Shown: positions 24,712 to 38,627 of the stretch, piece after piece | How the letters are laid out: every line of letters starts with the position of its first letter | Numbering within the stretch: position 1 is the first letter of the stretch | NCBI GenBank assembly: GCA_902595125.1 | Contig: CACJOY010000002.1 | Location: 160,721 to 224,720, forward strand | Source of the DNA: an uncultured Pelagibacteraceae bacterium | GTDB taxonomy: Bacteria; Pseudomonadota; Alphaproteobacteria; Pelagibacterales; Pelagibacteraceae | DNA: 64,000 bases | Direction: 5' to 3' | The notes under the pieces: generated by a model | The model's input: the letters and a program-made list of their open reading frames with translations, nothing else | Told to the model about the DNA's origin: nothing | Database searches by the model: none | Translations under genes and position numbers: made by a program

Positions 24712-25827
24712 ATGAATTTAAAAGAACATATAAAAACACTGCTTATTGAAAAACCACTTAAACTGGATTGTGGACAAACTATCAATAACTTTCCTCTGGC
24801 ATACGAAACCTATGGTGAGCTTAATAAAAGCAAAGATAATGCAGTTTTAGTTTTTCATGCTCTGACAGGGGATCAATTTGTTACAGGTAAGAATCCTATT
24901 ACAAAAAAAGACGGATGGTGGACTTATGCTGTTGGTCCAAATAAATCAATTGATACAAATAAATACTTTGTCATTTGTGCAAATGTAATTGGAGGATGTA
25001 TGGGCTCTTTTGGTCCAAGTCATAAAAATCCTAAAACAAATAAAACATATGGCACAGATTTTCCAGTTATAACAATAAATGATATGGTAAATGCTCAGAT
25101 TAATTTACTAGATCATTTTGGAATTAAAAAACTTTTTTCTGTTATAGGGGGTTCAATGGGTGGAATGCAAGTATTGCAATTTGTAAGTAACTTTCCTGAT
25201 AAAGTAAAAACTGTAATACCTATAGCTTGTACATCAAGTCATTCAGCACAAAATATTGCTTTTAATGAGCTTGGAAGACAAGCGATCACTGCAGATCATA
25301 ATTGGTCCAAAGGAGAATACTCCTCAAAAGATACTGTTCCTGATAAAGGTTTAGCCGTAGCAAGAATGGCTGCACATATAACATACCTGTCTAAAAAAGG
25401 TCTACAAGAAAAGTTTGGAAGAAAGCTTCAAGAAAGAGATGATCTTAAATTTGGCTTTGATGCTGATTTTCAAATAGAAAGTTATTTAAGGTATCAAGGC
25501 TCAGTTTTTGTAGATAGGTTTGACGCAAATAGTTATCTATACATCACTCGTGCAATGGATTATTTTGATTTAGCTAAACAATTTAAAGGTAATTTATCTA
25601 ATGCTTTTATTAAAACTAGTGCAAAATTTTTTGTAATATCTTTTACGTCTGATTGGCTTTATCCAACACAAGAAAATAAAGATATAGTAATTGCCTTAAA
25701 TGCTATTGGAGCAAATGTTGGTTTTGTTGAAATAGAGTCTGATAAAGGTCACGATTCTTTTTTATTGGATGTTCCAGATTTTTTAAATGCTCTTAAAAAT
25801 TTTTTAGATCAATCTTATAAGGAATAA
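24712..25827 (+). CDS. metX: Homoserine O-acetyltransferase
   Basis: Activates homoserine for direct or trans-sulfuration in methionine synthesis. 371 residues of alpha/beta-hydrolase fold: the oxyanion/FHALTGD stretch, NVIGGCMGSFGPS, the nucleophile elbow GGSMGGMQ with Ser148, and the late IESDKGHDSFLLD carrying the catalytic histidine and aspartate region. A homoserine succinyl- rather than acetyl-transfer specificity occurs in some MetX proteins and cannot be excluded. It is followed three bases later by metW and controlled by the SAM-II riboswitch. No Shine-Dalgarno is visible directly before the ATG. Confidence 0.95.
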   Translation: MNLKEHIKTLLIEKPLKLDCGQTINNFPLAYETYGELNKSKDNAVLVFHALTGDQFVTGKNPITKKDGWWTYAVGPNKSIDTNKYFVICANVIGGCMGSFGPSHKNPKTNKTYGTDFPVITINDMVNAQINLLDHFGIKKLFSVIGGSMGGMQVLQFVSNFPDKVKTVIPIACTSSHSAQNIAFNELGRQAITADHNWSKGEYSSKDTVPDKGLAVARMAAHITYLSKKGLQEKFGRKLQERDDLKFGFDADFQIESYLRYQGSVFVDRFDANSYLYITRAMDYFDLAKQFKGNLSNAFIKTSAKFFVISFTSDWLYPTQENKDIVIALNAIGANVGFVEIESDKGHDSFLLDVPDFLNALKNFLDQSYKE

Positions 25828-25830
25828 ATT

Positions 25831-26427
25831 TTGAAATTAGAATTTAAAATTATTGCAGACTTATTGGAAGAAAACACCAGAATCTTAGATGTTGGATGTG
25901 ACGACGGAACTTTAATGGAGTTTCTAAAAAAAAATAAAGATATAGATATAAGAGGCATTGAGATTTCTAAAAAGAAAGTTCAAATTTGTATCTCAAAAGG
26001 ATTAACTGTACTTGAGGGTAATGCTGAATTTGACTTAAAACAATTTCCAGAAAATTCTTTTGATTATGTTGTGCTAGGACAAACCCTACAGGCTTTTGTA
26101 AATCCTGAGATAGTTATTAAAGAACTTTTAAGAGTAGGAAAAAAAGCAATTGTGACTATTCCTAATTTTGGTCATTGGAAAGTTAGACTCAATCTATTAA
26201 CTCAAGGAACCATGCCTGTCACAAAAACATTACCAAATGATTGGTATAACACACCAAACATTCACATGTGTACAATAAAAGATTTTGTAAAATTTTCTAA
26301 AACTATCAATTTCAAAATTTATAAATCTCTAGCACTAACAAACAAAAACGTTTCTAATATAAACAGCTCTAACTTATCTCTTAAAAATTTATTTGCTGAA
26401 CTTGGTATATTTTTAATAGAAAAATAA
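25831..26427 (+). CDS. metW: Methionine biosynthesis protein MetW
   Basis: 198-residue methyltransferase-fold protein that in proteobacteria accompanies MetX and is needed for, or stimulates, its activity. The SAM-type motif ILDVGCDDGTLMEFL is near residue 18-32, with RGIEISKKKV and FDYVVLGQTLQAF following and a late TIPNFGHWKVRL typical of MetW. It starts with TTG; the AAGGA Shine-Dalgarno lies eight bases upstream at 25819-25823 and overlaps the end of metX, so translation is likely coupled. Confidence 0.92.
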   Translation: MKLEFKIIADLLEENTRILDVGCDDGTLMEFLKKNKDIDIRGIEISKKKVQICISKGLTVLEGNAEFDLKQFPENSFDYVVLGQTLQAFVNPEIVIKELLRVGKKAIVTIPNFGHWKVRLNLLTQGTMPVTKTLPNDWYNTPNIHMCTIKDFVKFSKTINFKIYKSLALTNKNVSNINSSNLSLKNLFAELGIFLIEK

Positions 26428-26428
26428 T

Positions 26429-27148
26429 ATGAAAGTAGAAATAATTAAATGTCTCAAAGATAATTACAGTTATATTATTGTTGATAAAGAGAAACAGTCA
26501 GCGTGTGTTATTGACCCAAGTGAAGCAGAGCCGATCATTAATTTTGTTGAAAACAAAAAAATCCATTTAAAATACATCTTAAATACTCACCACCATTATG
26601 ATCATGTTGGAGGAAATCTAGAACTTAAAAAAAGATATAATTCTAAAATTGTTGGATTCAAGAATGATAAAGACCGCATTCCAGGAATTAATGATTTTGT
26701 AAAAAATAATCAAGTTTGGAAAGGTGATAATTTTGAAGCAAAAATTTTTCATGTCCCAGGTCATACCTCAGGACATATTGCTTATCATTTTTATAAAGAA
26801 AAAAAAATTTTTACAGGTGATACTCTATTCTCTTTAGGTTGTGGTAGAATTTTTGAAGGAACATATGAAGAAATGTTTAATTCTTTAAATAGAATAAAAA
26901 ATCTTTCAGACGATACAGAAATTTACTGTGGACATGAGTATACTTTGCAAAATTCAAAATTTTGTATTTATCATGACTCAAAAAATTTAAATCTCAAAAA
27001 AAAAATTATTGAAGTTGAAGAGAAATTAAAAAAAGGTTTGCCTACTATTCCATGTATTTTAAAAGATGAAATTAAGTGTAATATATTTCTAAAAGCAAAA
27101 GATTTAGAAAGCTTTTCAAAATTAAGAGATTTAAAGGATAATTTTTAA
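26429..27148 (+). CDS. gloB: Hydroxyacylglutathione hydrolase (glyoxalase II)
   Basis: Hydrolyses S-lactoylglutathione to lactate and glutathione in methylglyoxal detoxification. 239 residues of metallo-beta-lactamase fold: dimetal motif NTHHHYDHVGGN, FHVPGHTSGHIAYH, FTGDTLFSLGCGR and IYCGHEYTLQN, the last being specific to GloB, and a C-terminal stretch in place of the usual glutathione-binding tail. It is one base after metW, so it is probably on the riboswitch-controlled transcript. Confidence 0.92.
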   Translation: MKVEIIKCLKDNYSYIIVDKEKQSACVIDPSEAEPIINFVENKKIHLKYILNTHHHYDHVGGNLELKKRYNSKIVGFKNDKDRIPGINDFVKNNQVWKGDNFEAKIFHVPGHTSGHIAYHFYKEKKIFTGDTLFSLGCGRIFEGTYEEMFNSLNRIKNLSDDTEIYCGHEYTLQNSKFCIYHDSKNLNLKKKIIEVEEKLKKGLPTIPCILKDEIKCNIFLKAKDLESFSKLRDLKDNF

Positions 27149-27158
27149 GTTATAGAGC

Positions 27159-27186
27159 TTGACTAAAATATGGCTGAGACTATATT
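27159..27186 (+). promoter_or_regulatory. Sigma-70-type promoter upstream of rplU
   Basis: TTGACT (27159-27164) and TATATT (27181-27186) are spaced by 16 bases. The expected transcription start is near 27193, about 20 bases before the rplU ATG (27213). It probably drives the run rplU to rppH. Confidence 0.65.
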
Positions 27187-27212
27187 GCGGTTACAAATTT
27201 TAACATTATTTT

Positions 27213-27611
27213 ATGTCATACGCAGTAATACAAACAGGTGGTAAACAGTACAAAGTAAAATCTGGGGATATTCTTAAAATTGAAAAATTACCAGATTCTA
27301 AAGCTGATACTAAAATAGAATTTAATGAGATTTTAGCTTATGGAGATAATAAGATAATTGAAGTTGGATCACCAATTGTTCAAGGTGCAAAAGTTGAGGC
27401 TAATTTGATTAAAAATAGTAAAAACAGAACAGTTTTAATTTTTAAAAAAAGAAGAAGACAAAACTCAAGAAGAAAAAATGGACATAGACAAGAGTATTCT
27501 ATGATAAGAATTAATAAGATTTTTTCAAAAGATGGAAAAGTATTGTCTGAAGCAGAAAAAATTTCTAAGCCTTCAAAAAAAGAAGAGACAAAAAAGGAAA
27601 CAAGTAAGTAA
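27213..27611 (+). CDS. rplU: 50S ribosomal protein L21, extended C-terminus
   Basis: The first about 103 residues match L21: AVIQTGGKQYKVKSGD at the N-terminus and the basic loop KKRRRQNSRRKNGHRQEY late. The protein is 132 residues, with about 30 extra residues rich in lysine and glutamate at the end. It is followed by rpmA (L27), the standard partner, 13 bases later. Confidence 0.97.
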   Translation: MSYAVIQTGGKQYKVKSGDILKIEKLPDSKADTKIEFNEILAYGDNKIIEVGSPIVQGAKVEANLIKNSKNRTVLIFKKRRRQNSRRKNGHRQEYSMIRINKIFSKDGKVLSEAEKISKPSKKEETKKETSK

Positions 27612-27624
27612 TTAGGAATAAGTT

Positions 27625-27879
27625 ATGGCAACAAAAAAAGCAGGTGGATCTTCTAGAAACGGACGAGATAGTGCTGGCCGAAGACTAGGTGTAAAAAAAT
27701 ATGGTGGCGAAACAGTTATACCTGGAAATATAATTGTAAGACAAAGAGGAACCAAAATATACCCTGGAGAAAATGTAGGAATGGGCAAAGATCACTCCAT
27801 TTTTTCAGTAATAAAAGGTAAAGTAGTTTTTAAAAAAACTAAATCAGATAGAACTTTTGTTTCAGTAAAACCCAATTAA
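27625..27879 (+). CDS. rpmA: 50S ribosomal protein L27
   Basis: 84 residues, the normal size. The N-terminus [27 protein letters not shown] is a textbook L27 beginning (written here as recognisable blocks [13 protein letters not shown] and RRLGVK), with no N-terminal cleavage extension of the Firmicutes kind. L27 reaches into the peptidyl-transferase centre. The gene sits between rplU and obgE, as in most bacteria. Confidence 0.97.
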   Translation: MATKKAGGSSRNGRDSAGRRLGVKKYGGETVIPGNIIVRQRGTKIYPGENVGMGKDHSIFSVIKGKVVFKKTKSDRTFVSVKPN

Positions 27880-27898
27880 TAGTACAACTTTAAATTAG

Positions 27899-29986
<2,088 letters not shown>

Positions 29987-29987
<1 letters not shown>

Positions 29988-31237
29988 TGAAAAATTTATT
30001 GATTAATATTGGTAAAAAATCGAAAAAAGCTTTTTCTAATCAAATAAATTCAAAGAAAAAAGATAAGATTTTAAAGGATTATTACCGGTTAATTGAAAAA
30101 AATAAGAATTTAATTTTAAGTGAAAATAAAAAAGATATTAAGAATGCGTTAAAAAAAAAAGTTAAAGATAGTCTATTAAAAAGACTAATATTAAATGATA
30201 AAAAAATATCATATATCATTAATTCAATCAAAAAAATAATAAAATTAAAAGATCCAACAAATATTGTTTTAGAAAAATGGAAGAGACCGAATGGTTTAAG
30301 TATCTCTAAAGTATCAATTCCAATAGGAGTTATTGGAATAATTTATGAGAGTAGGCCAAATGTTACATCCGATGTCGCTTCATTGTGTTTTAAATCAGGT
30401 AATCCTGTAATTTTAAAAGGTGGTTCAGAGGCATTTTATTCAAATCTTATGCTTTCAAAACTCTTTAGAAAGTCTTTAAAAAAGAATAAAGTTGACGAGA
30501 ATTTTATTCAATTTATTGATATCAAAAAAAGGACTGTAGTCGATTTTCTTTTAACAAAAATGAGCAGATTCATTGATGTAATTATTCCAAGAGGAGGAAA
30601 AAGTTTAGTTAAAAAAGTTCAAGATTTGTCGTCAGTTCCCACTATTGGTCATTTGGAAGGTATTTGTCATTCTTATGTAGATAAAGACGCAAATCCTAAA
30701 ATAGCTCAAAACGTTGTTTTTAATGCAAAGTTAAGAAATACTGCCATTTGCGGTGCAACAGAAACAATATTATTACATAAAAAAATTATAAAAAAAATTG
30801 GTAATTCAATTTTAAAAAGTTTAGAGGAGAGTGGATGTAAAATTATTGGGGACAGTGAAATAATAAAATTATATAAAGGTAATGTAAAAAAAGCCTCTAA
30901 TAAAGATTGGTCTAAAGAATATTTGTCCTCAGTTGTTTCGGTAAAATCAGTAAATAATTTAGATGAAGCAATAGCGCATATTAATAAATATGGAACTATG
31001 CATACCGATTCTATCATCACAGATAATAAAAAATCTGCAAAGAAATTTTTAAATGAAACAAAAAGTTCCATTGCAATGCATAATACATCTACTCAATTTG
31101 CAGACGGGGGTGAATTTGGTTTTGGTGGAGAAGTTGGGATTTCGACAAATATCCTTCCACCACGTGGACCGGTTGGCTTAAATCAACTAGTTTCCTACAA
31201 ATATCAAATAACTAGTAAAGGAAAAATAAGGAAATAA
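29987..31237 (+). CDS. proA: Gamma-glutamyl phosphate reductase
   Basis: Second step of proline synthesis, reducing gamma-glutamyl phosphate to the semialdehyde with NADPH. 416 residues of aldehyde-dehydrogenase superfamily: GVIGIIYESRPNVTSD, KGGSEAFYSN, VIIPRGGKSL, the active-site cysteine region in LRNTAICGATET and a late FGGEVGISTNILPPRGPVG. It follows proB with a one-base overlap. The nadD TTG start lies two bases after its stop. Confidence 0.96.
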
Positions 31238-31238
31238 T

Positions 31239-31760
31239 TTGAACTTAAAAAAAAATAAAATTGGTATTCTTGGTGGAACTTTTGATCCTGCTCACAAAGG
31301 TCATCTAACAATATCTAAAGAAGCAGTAAAAAGATTTATGTTAAAAGAAGTAATTTGGGCAATAACAAAAAAAAATCCTTTTAAAAGAAAAAGTAATACA
31401 AATTTAACCACAAGATTAAAAAATTGTAAAAAAATTATTGGAAATAAAAGATATATAAAAGTTGGTTTTTATGAGGATATTATCAAATCAAATAGAACAA
31501 TTAATTTGATTAACTTCTTTTGTAAAAAGAAAAAAAGTGAGATTTATTTTTTGATGGGGGCAGACAATTTAATTAATTTTCATAAATGGCATAAGTGGAA
31601 AACTATTTCACAAAAATGTAATATTATTGTCTTTGATCGTCACGGATATAAAAAAAAATCACTAAATTCAACTACATACAGAAGGCTAAATAAGAAAAAT
31701 TTGAAATTTATAGAATTTAATAAGGTCAATATTTCTTCTTCTCAATTGAGAAAAATTTGA
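31239..31760 (+). CDS. nadD: Nicotinate-nucleotide adenylyltransferase, short C-terminus
   Basis: Adenylates nicotinate mononucleotide in NAD synthesis. 173 residues with the nucleotidyltransferase motif GGTFDPAHKGH, FLMGADNLINFHKWHKW and the second signature ISSSQLR. The protein stops three residues after that motif; NadD proteins usually run another 20-40 residues, so the C-terminal helix is missing. It uses a TTG start with AAGGAAA a few bases upstream (31227-31234). It lies in the obgE-proBA-nadD-rsfS order typical of alphaproteobacteria. Confidence 0.9.
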   Translation: MNLKKNKIGILGGTFDPAHKGHLTISKEAVKRFMLKEVIWAITKKNPFKRKSNTNLTTRLKNCKKIIGNKRYIKVGFYEDIIKSNRTINLINFFCKKKKSEIYFLMGADNLINFHKWHKWKTISQKCNIIVFDRHGYKKKSLNSTTYRRLNKKNLKFIEFNKVNISSSQLRKI

Positions 31761-31776
31761 TAGTCTTAATTAATTA

Positions 31777-32127
31777 ATGGATAAAATTTCTGATCTAAAA
31801 CAAATAGTAATCAACACATTAGATATAAACAAAGCACAAGATATAGTAAGTATTGATCTTAAAGACAAAAGTTCTATGGCTGATTTTATGATAATTGCCA
31901 GTGGGACATCGTCTAGACATATACAATCTTTATCAGAGCAAGTTTTAGAAAAGTTAAAAAATAATGGTGTCAAAGAATCAAAAATAGAAGGTAAAGATAG
32001 TAATGAGTGGAAATTAGTTGATGGTATCGATTTAATTATTCATATTTTTCATCCTGAAAAAAGAAAATTTTATGAACTTGAGAAAATGTGGTCAGAGTTA
32101 ATACCTAGGGAAAAATTAATTATATGA
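31777..32127 (+). CDS. rsfS: Ribosomal silencing factor RsfS
   Basis: 116 residues of the RsfS/YbeB (DUF143) family, recognised by ADFMIIASGTSSRHIQSLSEQV, EGKDSNEWKLVDG and the late IHIFHPEKRKFYELEKMW. RsfS binds L14 and keeps the ribosomal subunits apart when nutrients are low, which fits a slow-growing oligotroph. The next gene usually found, rlmH, is absent; instead ctpA starts within the last four bases (ATGA). Confidence 0.95.
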   Translation: MDKISDLKQIVINTLDINKAQDIVSIDLKDKSSMADFMIIASGTSSRHIQSLSEQVLEKLKNNGVKESKIEGKDSNEWKLVDGIDLIIHIFHPEKRKFYELEKMWSELIPREKLII

Positions 32128-33263
32128 AAAAAAAAAATTTTTATTTATTCTTAGTTTTATTTTGGAGTACTTTAACACAAAACATTAATTCTTCTGAAAT
32201 CGACATATATCAGAAAATTGATTTATTTGGAGAAGTTCTAGAAAAAATTAATAAAGAATATGTAGATGAAATAAATCAATCTGAGAGTATGGACTCAGCA
32301 ATTAATGGTCTTCTTCAATCTTTAGATCCATATTCTGCCTATATGTCTCCAGAAATATTTAATGAAATGCAAACTGAAACAAGTGGAAAATTTGGAGGAC
32401 TTGGTATTGAAGTCACAATGGAGTCTGGTGTTGTAAAAGTGATATCTCCTATAGATGATACACCAGCATCTAAAGCAGGTGTAAAAGCAGGTGACTATAT
32501 TGTTAAAATTAATAATATCCAAGTTCAAGGTAAATCACTTAGTGAAGCAGTAGAACTCATGCGGGGACCGGTTGGGTCTGGTATTGAAATTACAATTAGA
32601 AGAAGAGGATTAAAAAAAGCACTTACATTAAATATAATTAGAGAAATAATTCAGGTGAAATCTGTTAAAGCTGATCTTTTAAAAAAAAACATTGGTTATT
32701 TGAGGCTTACCTCATTTAATGAAAATAGTGGAGATCAAATTAAAAAAGAAATTCAAAAATTAGAAAAAAATACAAACTTAAAAGGTTACATTTTAGATTT
32801 AAGAAACAACCCAGGGGGTTTACTTACACAAGCAATTAAAATTTCAGATTATTTTTTAGATAATGGAGAAATTGTTTCTACAAAAAGCCGAAAAGCCTCG
32901 GAAAATAGAAAATGGTTCGCAAAGAAAGGTGATTTAATAAATGGTAAGGCCCTGATTGTTCTTATAAATTACGGTTCAGCTTCAGCATCAGAAATTGTTG
33001 CAGGTGCTTTAAAGGACCACAAAAGAGCAATATTACTAGGTGAAAATAGTTATGGTAAGGGCTCTGTTCAATCTATAATACCTCTTAAAAATAAAGGAGC
33101 TATAAGATTAACTGTAGCTAAATATTATCTTCCATCAGGTAAATCAATTTCGGAAGTGGGTGTTTTGCCCGATATCGAAGTTAATGAGAGTACAGATGAT
33201 TTTAAAATTAAAACTGAAACTGACAATCAATTAAATTACGCTATTAAATTATTTAACGGCTAA
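32124..33263 (+). CDS. ctpA: Carboxyl-terminal processing protease (S41 family)
   Basis: 379 residues with an N-terminal hydrophobic signal (about residues 4-21), so it acts in the periplasm. A PDZ domain follows (GLGIEVTMESGVVKVISP, AGVKAGDYIVKIN), then the S41 domain with the nucleophile serine in GSASASEIVAG and the lysine of the Ser-Lys dyad in ENSYGKGSVQS. It trims or degrades periplasmic proteins, often cell-wall hydrolases. In many relatives the peptidase regulator envC precedes it; envC is not here. Confidence 0.95.
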   Translation: MKKKNFYLFLVLFWSTLTQNINSSEIDIYQKIDLFGEVLEKINKEYVDEINQSESMDSAINGLLQSLDPYSAYMSPEIFNEMQTETSGKFGGLGIEVTMESGVVKVISPIDDTPASKAGVKAGDYIVKINNIQVQGKSLSEAVELMRGPVGSGIEITIRRRGLKKALTLNIIREIIQVKSVKADLLKKNIGYLRLTSFNENSGDQIKKEIQKLEKNTNLKGYILDLRNNPGGLLTQAIKISDYFLDNGEIVSTKSRKASENRKWFAKKGDLINGKALIVLINYGSASASEIVAGALKDHKRAILLGENSYGKGSVQSIIPLKNKGAIRLTVAKYYLPSGKSISEVGVLPDIEVNESTDDFKIKTETDNQLNYAIKLFNG

Positions 33264-33264
33264 A

Positions 33265-33741
33265 ATGAAAGAAAGATTTAAAGACCTGCCTCTTAGAAAT
33301 GGTGTGGGCATAGTCTTGTTAAACCATGAGAATAAAGTTTTTGTTGGTAAAAGAATTGATAATCCTAAAAATTTTTGGCAAATGCCCCAAGGAGGTGTCG
33401 ATGAAGGAGAAGATCTAATATCTGCGGCTTATAGGGAATTAGAGGAAGAAACAAGTATAAAAAATGTAGAACTTCTAAAAGAGCTAGATGGTAATACTAT
33501 ATATATATTACCAGATCATTTACTTGGTATTATATGGAAAGGAAAATATAAAGGGCAAAAACAAAAATGGTTTTTAATGAGATATTTAGGAGATGATAAA
33601 GAAGTAAATGTGAAAACAAAAAAACCTGAATTTTTAGATTGGAAATGGATAGAATTAGAATTAATTACTGATGTAGTGGTTGATTTTAAATTCAATGTTT
33701 ACAAACAATTAAAAGAGCAAATAAAAAAAATAATTAATTAA
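33265..33741 (+). CDS. rppH: RNA pyrophosphohydrolase (Nudix)
   Basis: Removes pyrophosphate from the 5' end of mRNA, starting decay by RNase E. 158 residues with the RppH N-terminus LPLRNGVGIVLLN, FWQMPQGGVDEGED, the Nudix box from Gly43 to Ile65, and a C-terminal WKWIELE region. The last glycine of the box is serine (Ser64) where the consensus has glycine; the catalytic glutamates (58, 61, 62) are kept. It follows ctpA by one base, and the stop overlaps the convergent atpC by 8 bases. Confidence 0.93.
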   Translation: MKERFKDLPLRNGVGIVLLNHENKVFVGKRIDNPKNFWQMPQGGVDEGEDLISAAYRELEEETSIKNVELLKELDGNTIYILPDHLLGIIWKGKYKGQKQKWFLMRYLGDDKEVNVKTKKPEFLDWKWIELELITDVVVDFKFNVYKQLKEQIKKIIN

Positions 33742-34125
33742 GAGATTTTAAAACTTCAATTTTTTGATCTACTATGTATTTTGATTGATCATTTATCTCT
33801 GGTTTATTAGACTCTTCCTCTGCTAATTTTATTAAATCTTGTATTTTATTTTTTTCTATTTCGTTTAAATTAAAAATAGAGCTAGTTAAAATAGATAAAT
33901 TATTATTTTTAAATTCAACTATTCCGTCCTCAACATAGAACTTCTCTTGCTTAGATTTTGAGTGAATTATAATTATTCCTGGCTTTAAAAAAGAAATAAT
34001 CGAAATGTGATCTTTAAGTATTCCCATTTCACCTTCAAAAGCTGGAACCACAACTTCTGTTACATCTTCTTTTGAAAGGAAAGATTTTTCAGGATTAACT
34101 ATTTCAACTTTAAATTCTTCACTCA

Positions 34126-34126
<1 letters not shown>
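33734..34126 (-). CDS. atpC: ATP synthase F1 epsilon subunit
   Basis: 130 residues. The N-terminal beta-sandwich is recognisable from VEIVNPEKSFLSKEDVTEVVVPAFEGEMGILKDH (seen as blocks ending in EGEMGILKDHIS), followed by a helical C-terminus (about 85-130) that in many bacteria inhibits ATP hydrolysis. It is the last gene of the atpHAGDC run; its start overlaps the atpD stop by one base. Confidence 0.95.
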
Positions 34127-36419
<2,293 letters not shown>

Positions 36420-36425
36420 ATAGTT

Positions 36426-37961
36426 TTAAGATTTTAAAGTTTCTTTTAACTTAGTGATCACTTCTATTAGAAGTTTTTCTTTATCGTCATCGAGTTTTCC
36501 TGAACTTTGAATTGCTTCAATTATTTCAGGGTTATCTGATTTACATTTCTCAATAATTTTACTCTCAAATTCAGCAACATCTTTTAATTCAATATCATCA
36601 AGGTAACCTTTAACACCACAGAAAACAGATATTACTTGTTCTGCGACAGTCATTGGAGAGTATTGTTTTTGTTTTAAAAGTTCAGTCAATTTAGAACCTC
36701 TGTTTAACAGTTGCTGAGTAGATGCATCTAAATCAGATCCAAATTGTGCAAACGCTGCCATTTCTCTGTACTGAGCTAATTCTAACTTCATCGATCCCGA
36801 AACTTTTTTCATAGCTTTTGTTTGGGCTGATGATCCTACTCTAGACACTGATAAACCAACATTAATCGCAGGTCTGATACCTTGGTTAAATAATTCTGTT
36901 TCTAAAAATATTTGACCATCTGTTATTGAAATTACATTAGTAGGAATAAATGCAGACACATCTCCACCTTGTGTTTCAATAATTGGAAGTGCTGTTAGTG
37001 ATCCACCTCCGTGTTCATCACTTAATTTTGCCGCTCTCTCTAGCAATCTACTATGAAGGTAGAATACATCTCCTGGATAAGCCTCACGTCCTGGAGGTCT
37101 TCTTAATAAAAGAGACATTTGTCTATATGCCACTGCTTGCTTAGATAAATCATCATAGATAATTAAAGCATGCATGCCATTGTCTCTAAAATACTCTCCC
37201 ATAGCACATCCTGTGTATGGTGCTAAAAACTGTAAAGGTGCAGAGTCAGATGCTGTAGCAGCAACAATAGTTGTATAATCCATCGCACCTGCTTCCTCTA
37301 ATGTTTTTTGAATTTGTCTTACAGTTGATCTTTTTTGTCCAACTGCAACATATATACAATATAGTTTTTGTTTTTCATCACCTGAATCATTTATTTTCTT
37401 TTGGTTAATAATTGCGTCTACAGCAACAGCAGTTTTTCCAGTCTGTCTATCTCCAATAATCAATTCTCTTTGGCCTCTTCCGATTGGAACTAAACTATCA
37501 ATTGATTTAAGTCCAGTTTGCATTGGTTCACTAACTGATTGTCGGGGAATAATTCCTGGGGCTTTTACTTCAACTCTAGTTTTTTTAACACTTTTTTCAA
37601 ATGACCCTTTTCCATCAATAGGATTGCCTAAACCATCTACTACTCTTCCCAATAATTCTTTTCCAACAGGGGTATCAACAATGTTACCAGTTCTTTTTAC
37701 TACATCGCCCTCTTTTATATTCCTATCATCACCAAAAATTACAACACCTACGTTTTCACTTTCTAAATTAAGAGCCATTCCTTTTGATCCATCGGCGAAT
37801 TCTACCATTTCTCCAGCCTGAACATTGTCTAAACCATAAATTCTGGCAATACCATCTCCAACTGACAAAACCTGTCCAACTTCTGTGACTTCAGCTTTAT
37901 CACCAAAATTTTTAATTTGTTCTTTTAATATCTTTGTAACTTCTGAAGGATTTATTTCCAT
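36426..37961 (-). CDS. atpA: ATP synthase F1 alpha subunit
   Basis: 511 residues: beta-barrel N-terminus with [17 protein letters not shown], Walker [42 protein letters not shown] (recognised in parts), and the family signature region [17 protein letters not shown]. It is the non-catalytic nucleotide-binding subunit. The Fo genes are not in this cluster, as expected for alphaproteobacteria, where the two sectors are split. It starts directly after atpH. Confidence 0.98.
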   Translation of the reverse strand: MEINPSEVTKILKEQIKNFGDKAEVTEVGQVLSVGDGIARIYGLDNVQAGEMVEFADGSKGMALNLESENVGVVIFGDDRNIKEGDVVKRTGNIVDTPVGKELLGRVVDGLGNPIDGKGSFEKSVKKTRVEVKAPGIIPRQSVSEPMQTGLKSIDSLVPIGRGQRELIIGDRQTGKTAVAVDAIINQKKINDSGDEKQKLYCIYVAVGQKRSTVRQIQKTLEEAGAMDYTTIVAATASDSAPLQFLAPYTGCAMGEYFRDNGMHALIIYDDLSKQAVAYRQMSLLLRRPPGREAYPGDVFYLHSRLLERAAKLSDEHGGGSLTALPIIETQGGDVSAFIPTNVISITDGQIFLETELFNQGIRPAINVGLSVSRVGSSAQTKAMKKVSGSMKLELAQYREMAAFAQFGSDLDASTQQLLNRGSKLTELLKQKQYSPMTVAEQVISVFCGVKGYLDDIELKDVAEFESKIIEKCKSDNPEIIEAIQSSGKLDDDKEKLLIEVITKLKETLKS

Positions 37962-38519
37962 TTATGCCTCTAACATTTTATTTTCAATTTGTTGTAATTT
38001 ATTTTTAATTGAGGTATCGACCATAGTACTTCCGACTTTCATTACCAAGCCCCCTATTAAACTTTCATCATGTTTATAATTTAATTTTATTTTTGAGCTA
38101 AAATTTTTAGTTAATTCGTCTGTGATTTTATATATTTCATCGCTTGATAATTTTTTTGCTGATTTTAATTCAGCTTTAAGTTCTCCTCTTTTTCTTGAGC
38201 AAATCTCAATATAACTTTTAAGAATACGCTCAACAAAAAAGAATCGTCTTTTTTGAATTAAGAAGTTTAAAAAATTTTGAAATAATGTCTCGAATTTATT
38301 ATTTTCTGCTATTTTATTTATCACTTTAGAAAGATCATTTTGACTAGTAGTCGGATCTTTAATTAAATTACAAAATTGATTACTTTGATTTATTAAATTA
38401 AGCATAGATAAAGATTGATCCTCTATCTGGCTTATCAGATTATTTTCTTCTGAAAGTTCAAAAAGTGCAAGAGAATACCTTTCAGCTGATGTAATTGAAA
38501 ATTCTGTATTTTTGCTCAA
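37962..38519 (-). CDS. atpH: ATP synthase F1 delta subunit
   Basis: 185 residues, mostly helical: N-terminal ERYSLALFELSEENN, a middle LNFLIQKRRFFFVERI and a C-terminal SLIGGLVMKVGSTMVDTSIKNKL, all delta/OSCP patterns. It links the stator stalk to the top of F1. The start is TTG at 38519 with AGGA seven bases upstream; no ATG fits. A weak promoter candidate (TTGAAG at 38587-38592, TAATTA at 38564-38569, 17 bases apart) lies in the 108-base gap behind priA. Confidence 0.94.
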   Translation of the reverse strand: MSKNTEFSITSAERYSLALFELSEENNLISQIEDQSLSMLNLINQSNQFCNLIKDPTTSQNDLSKVINKIAENNKFETLFQNFLNFLIQKRRFFFVERILKSYIEICSRKRGELKAELKSAKKLSSDEIYKITDELTKNFSSKIKLNYKHDESLIGGLVMKVGSTMVDTSIKNKLQQIENKMLEA

Positions 38520-38627
38520 CTTAATTCCTATATGTTGTCGAAGATTAATTTAAATTCACGCTTTAATTAACATATGACCATTATGTCTTCAAGTAGCACA
38601 TTCATTAAAAAACTGCTTTTTAGAGGG

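Noticed and set aside
38520..38627. Promoter of the ATP synthase genes (TTGAAG / TAATTA, 17-base spacer)
   Set aside because: The -10 box matches poorly and A/T-rich sequence gives many such pairs; mentioned under atpH but not listed as a feature.
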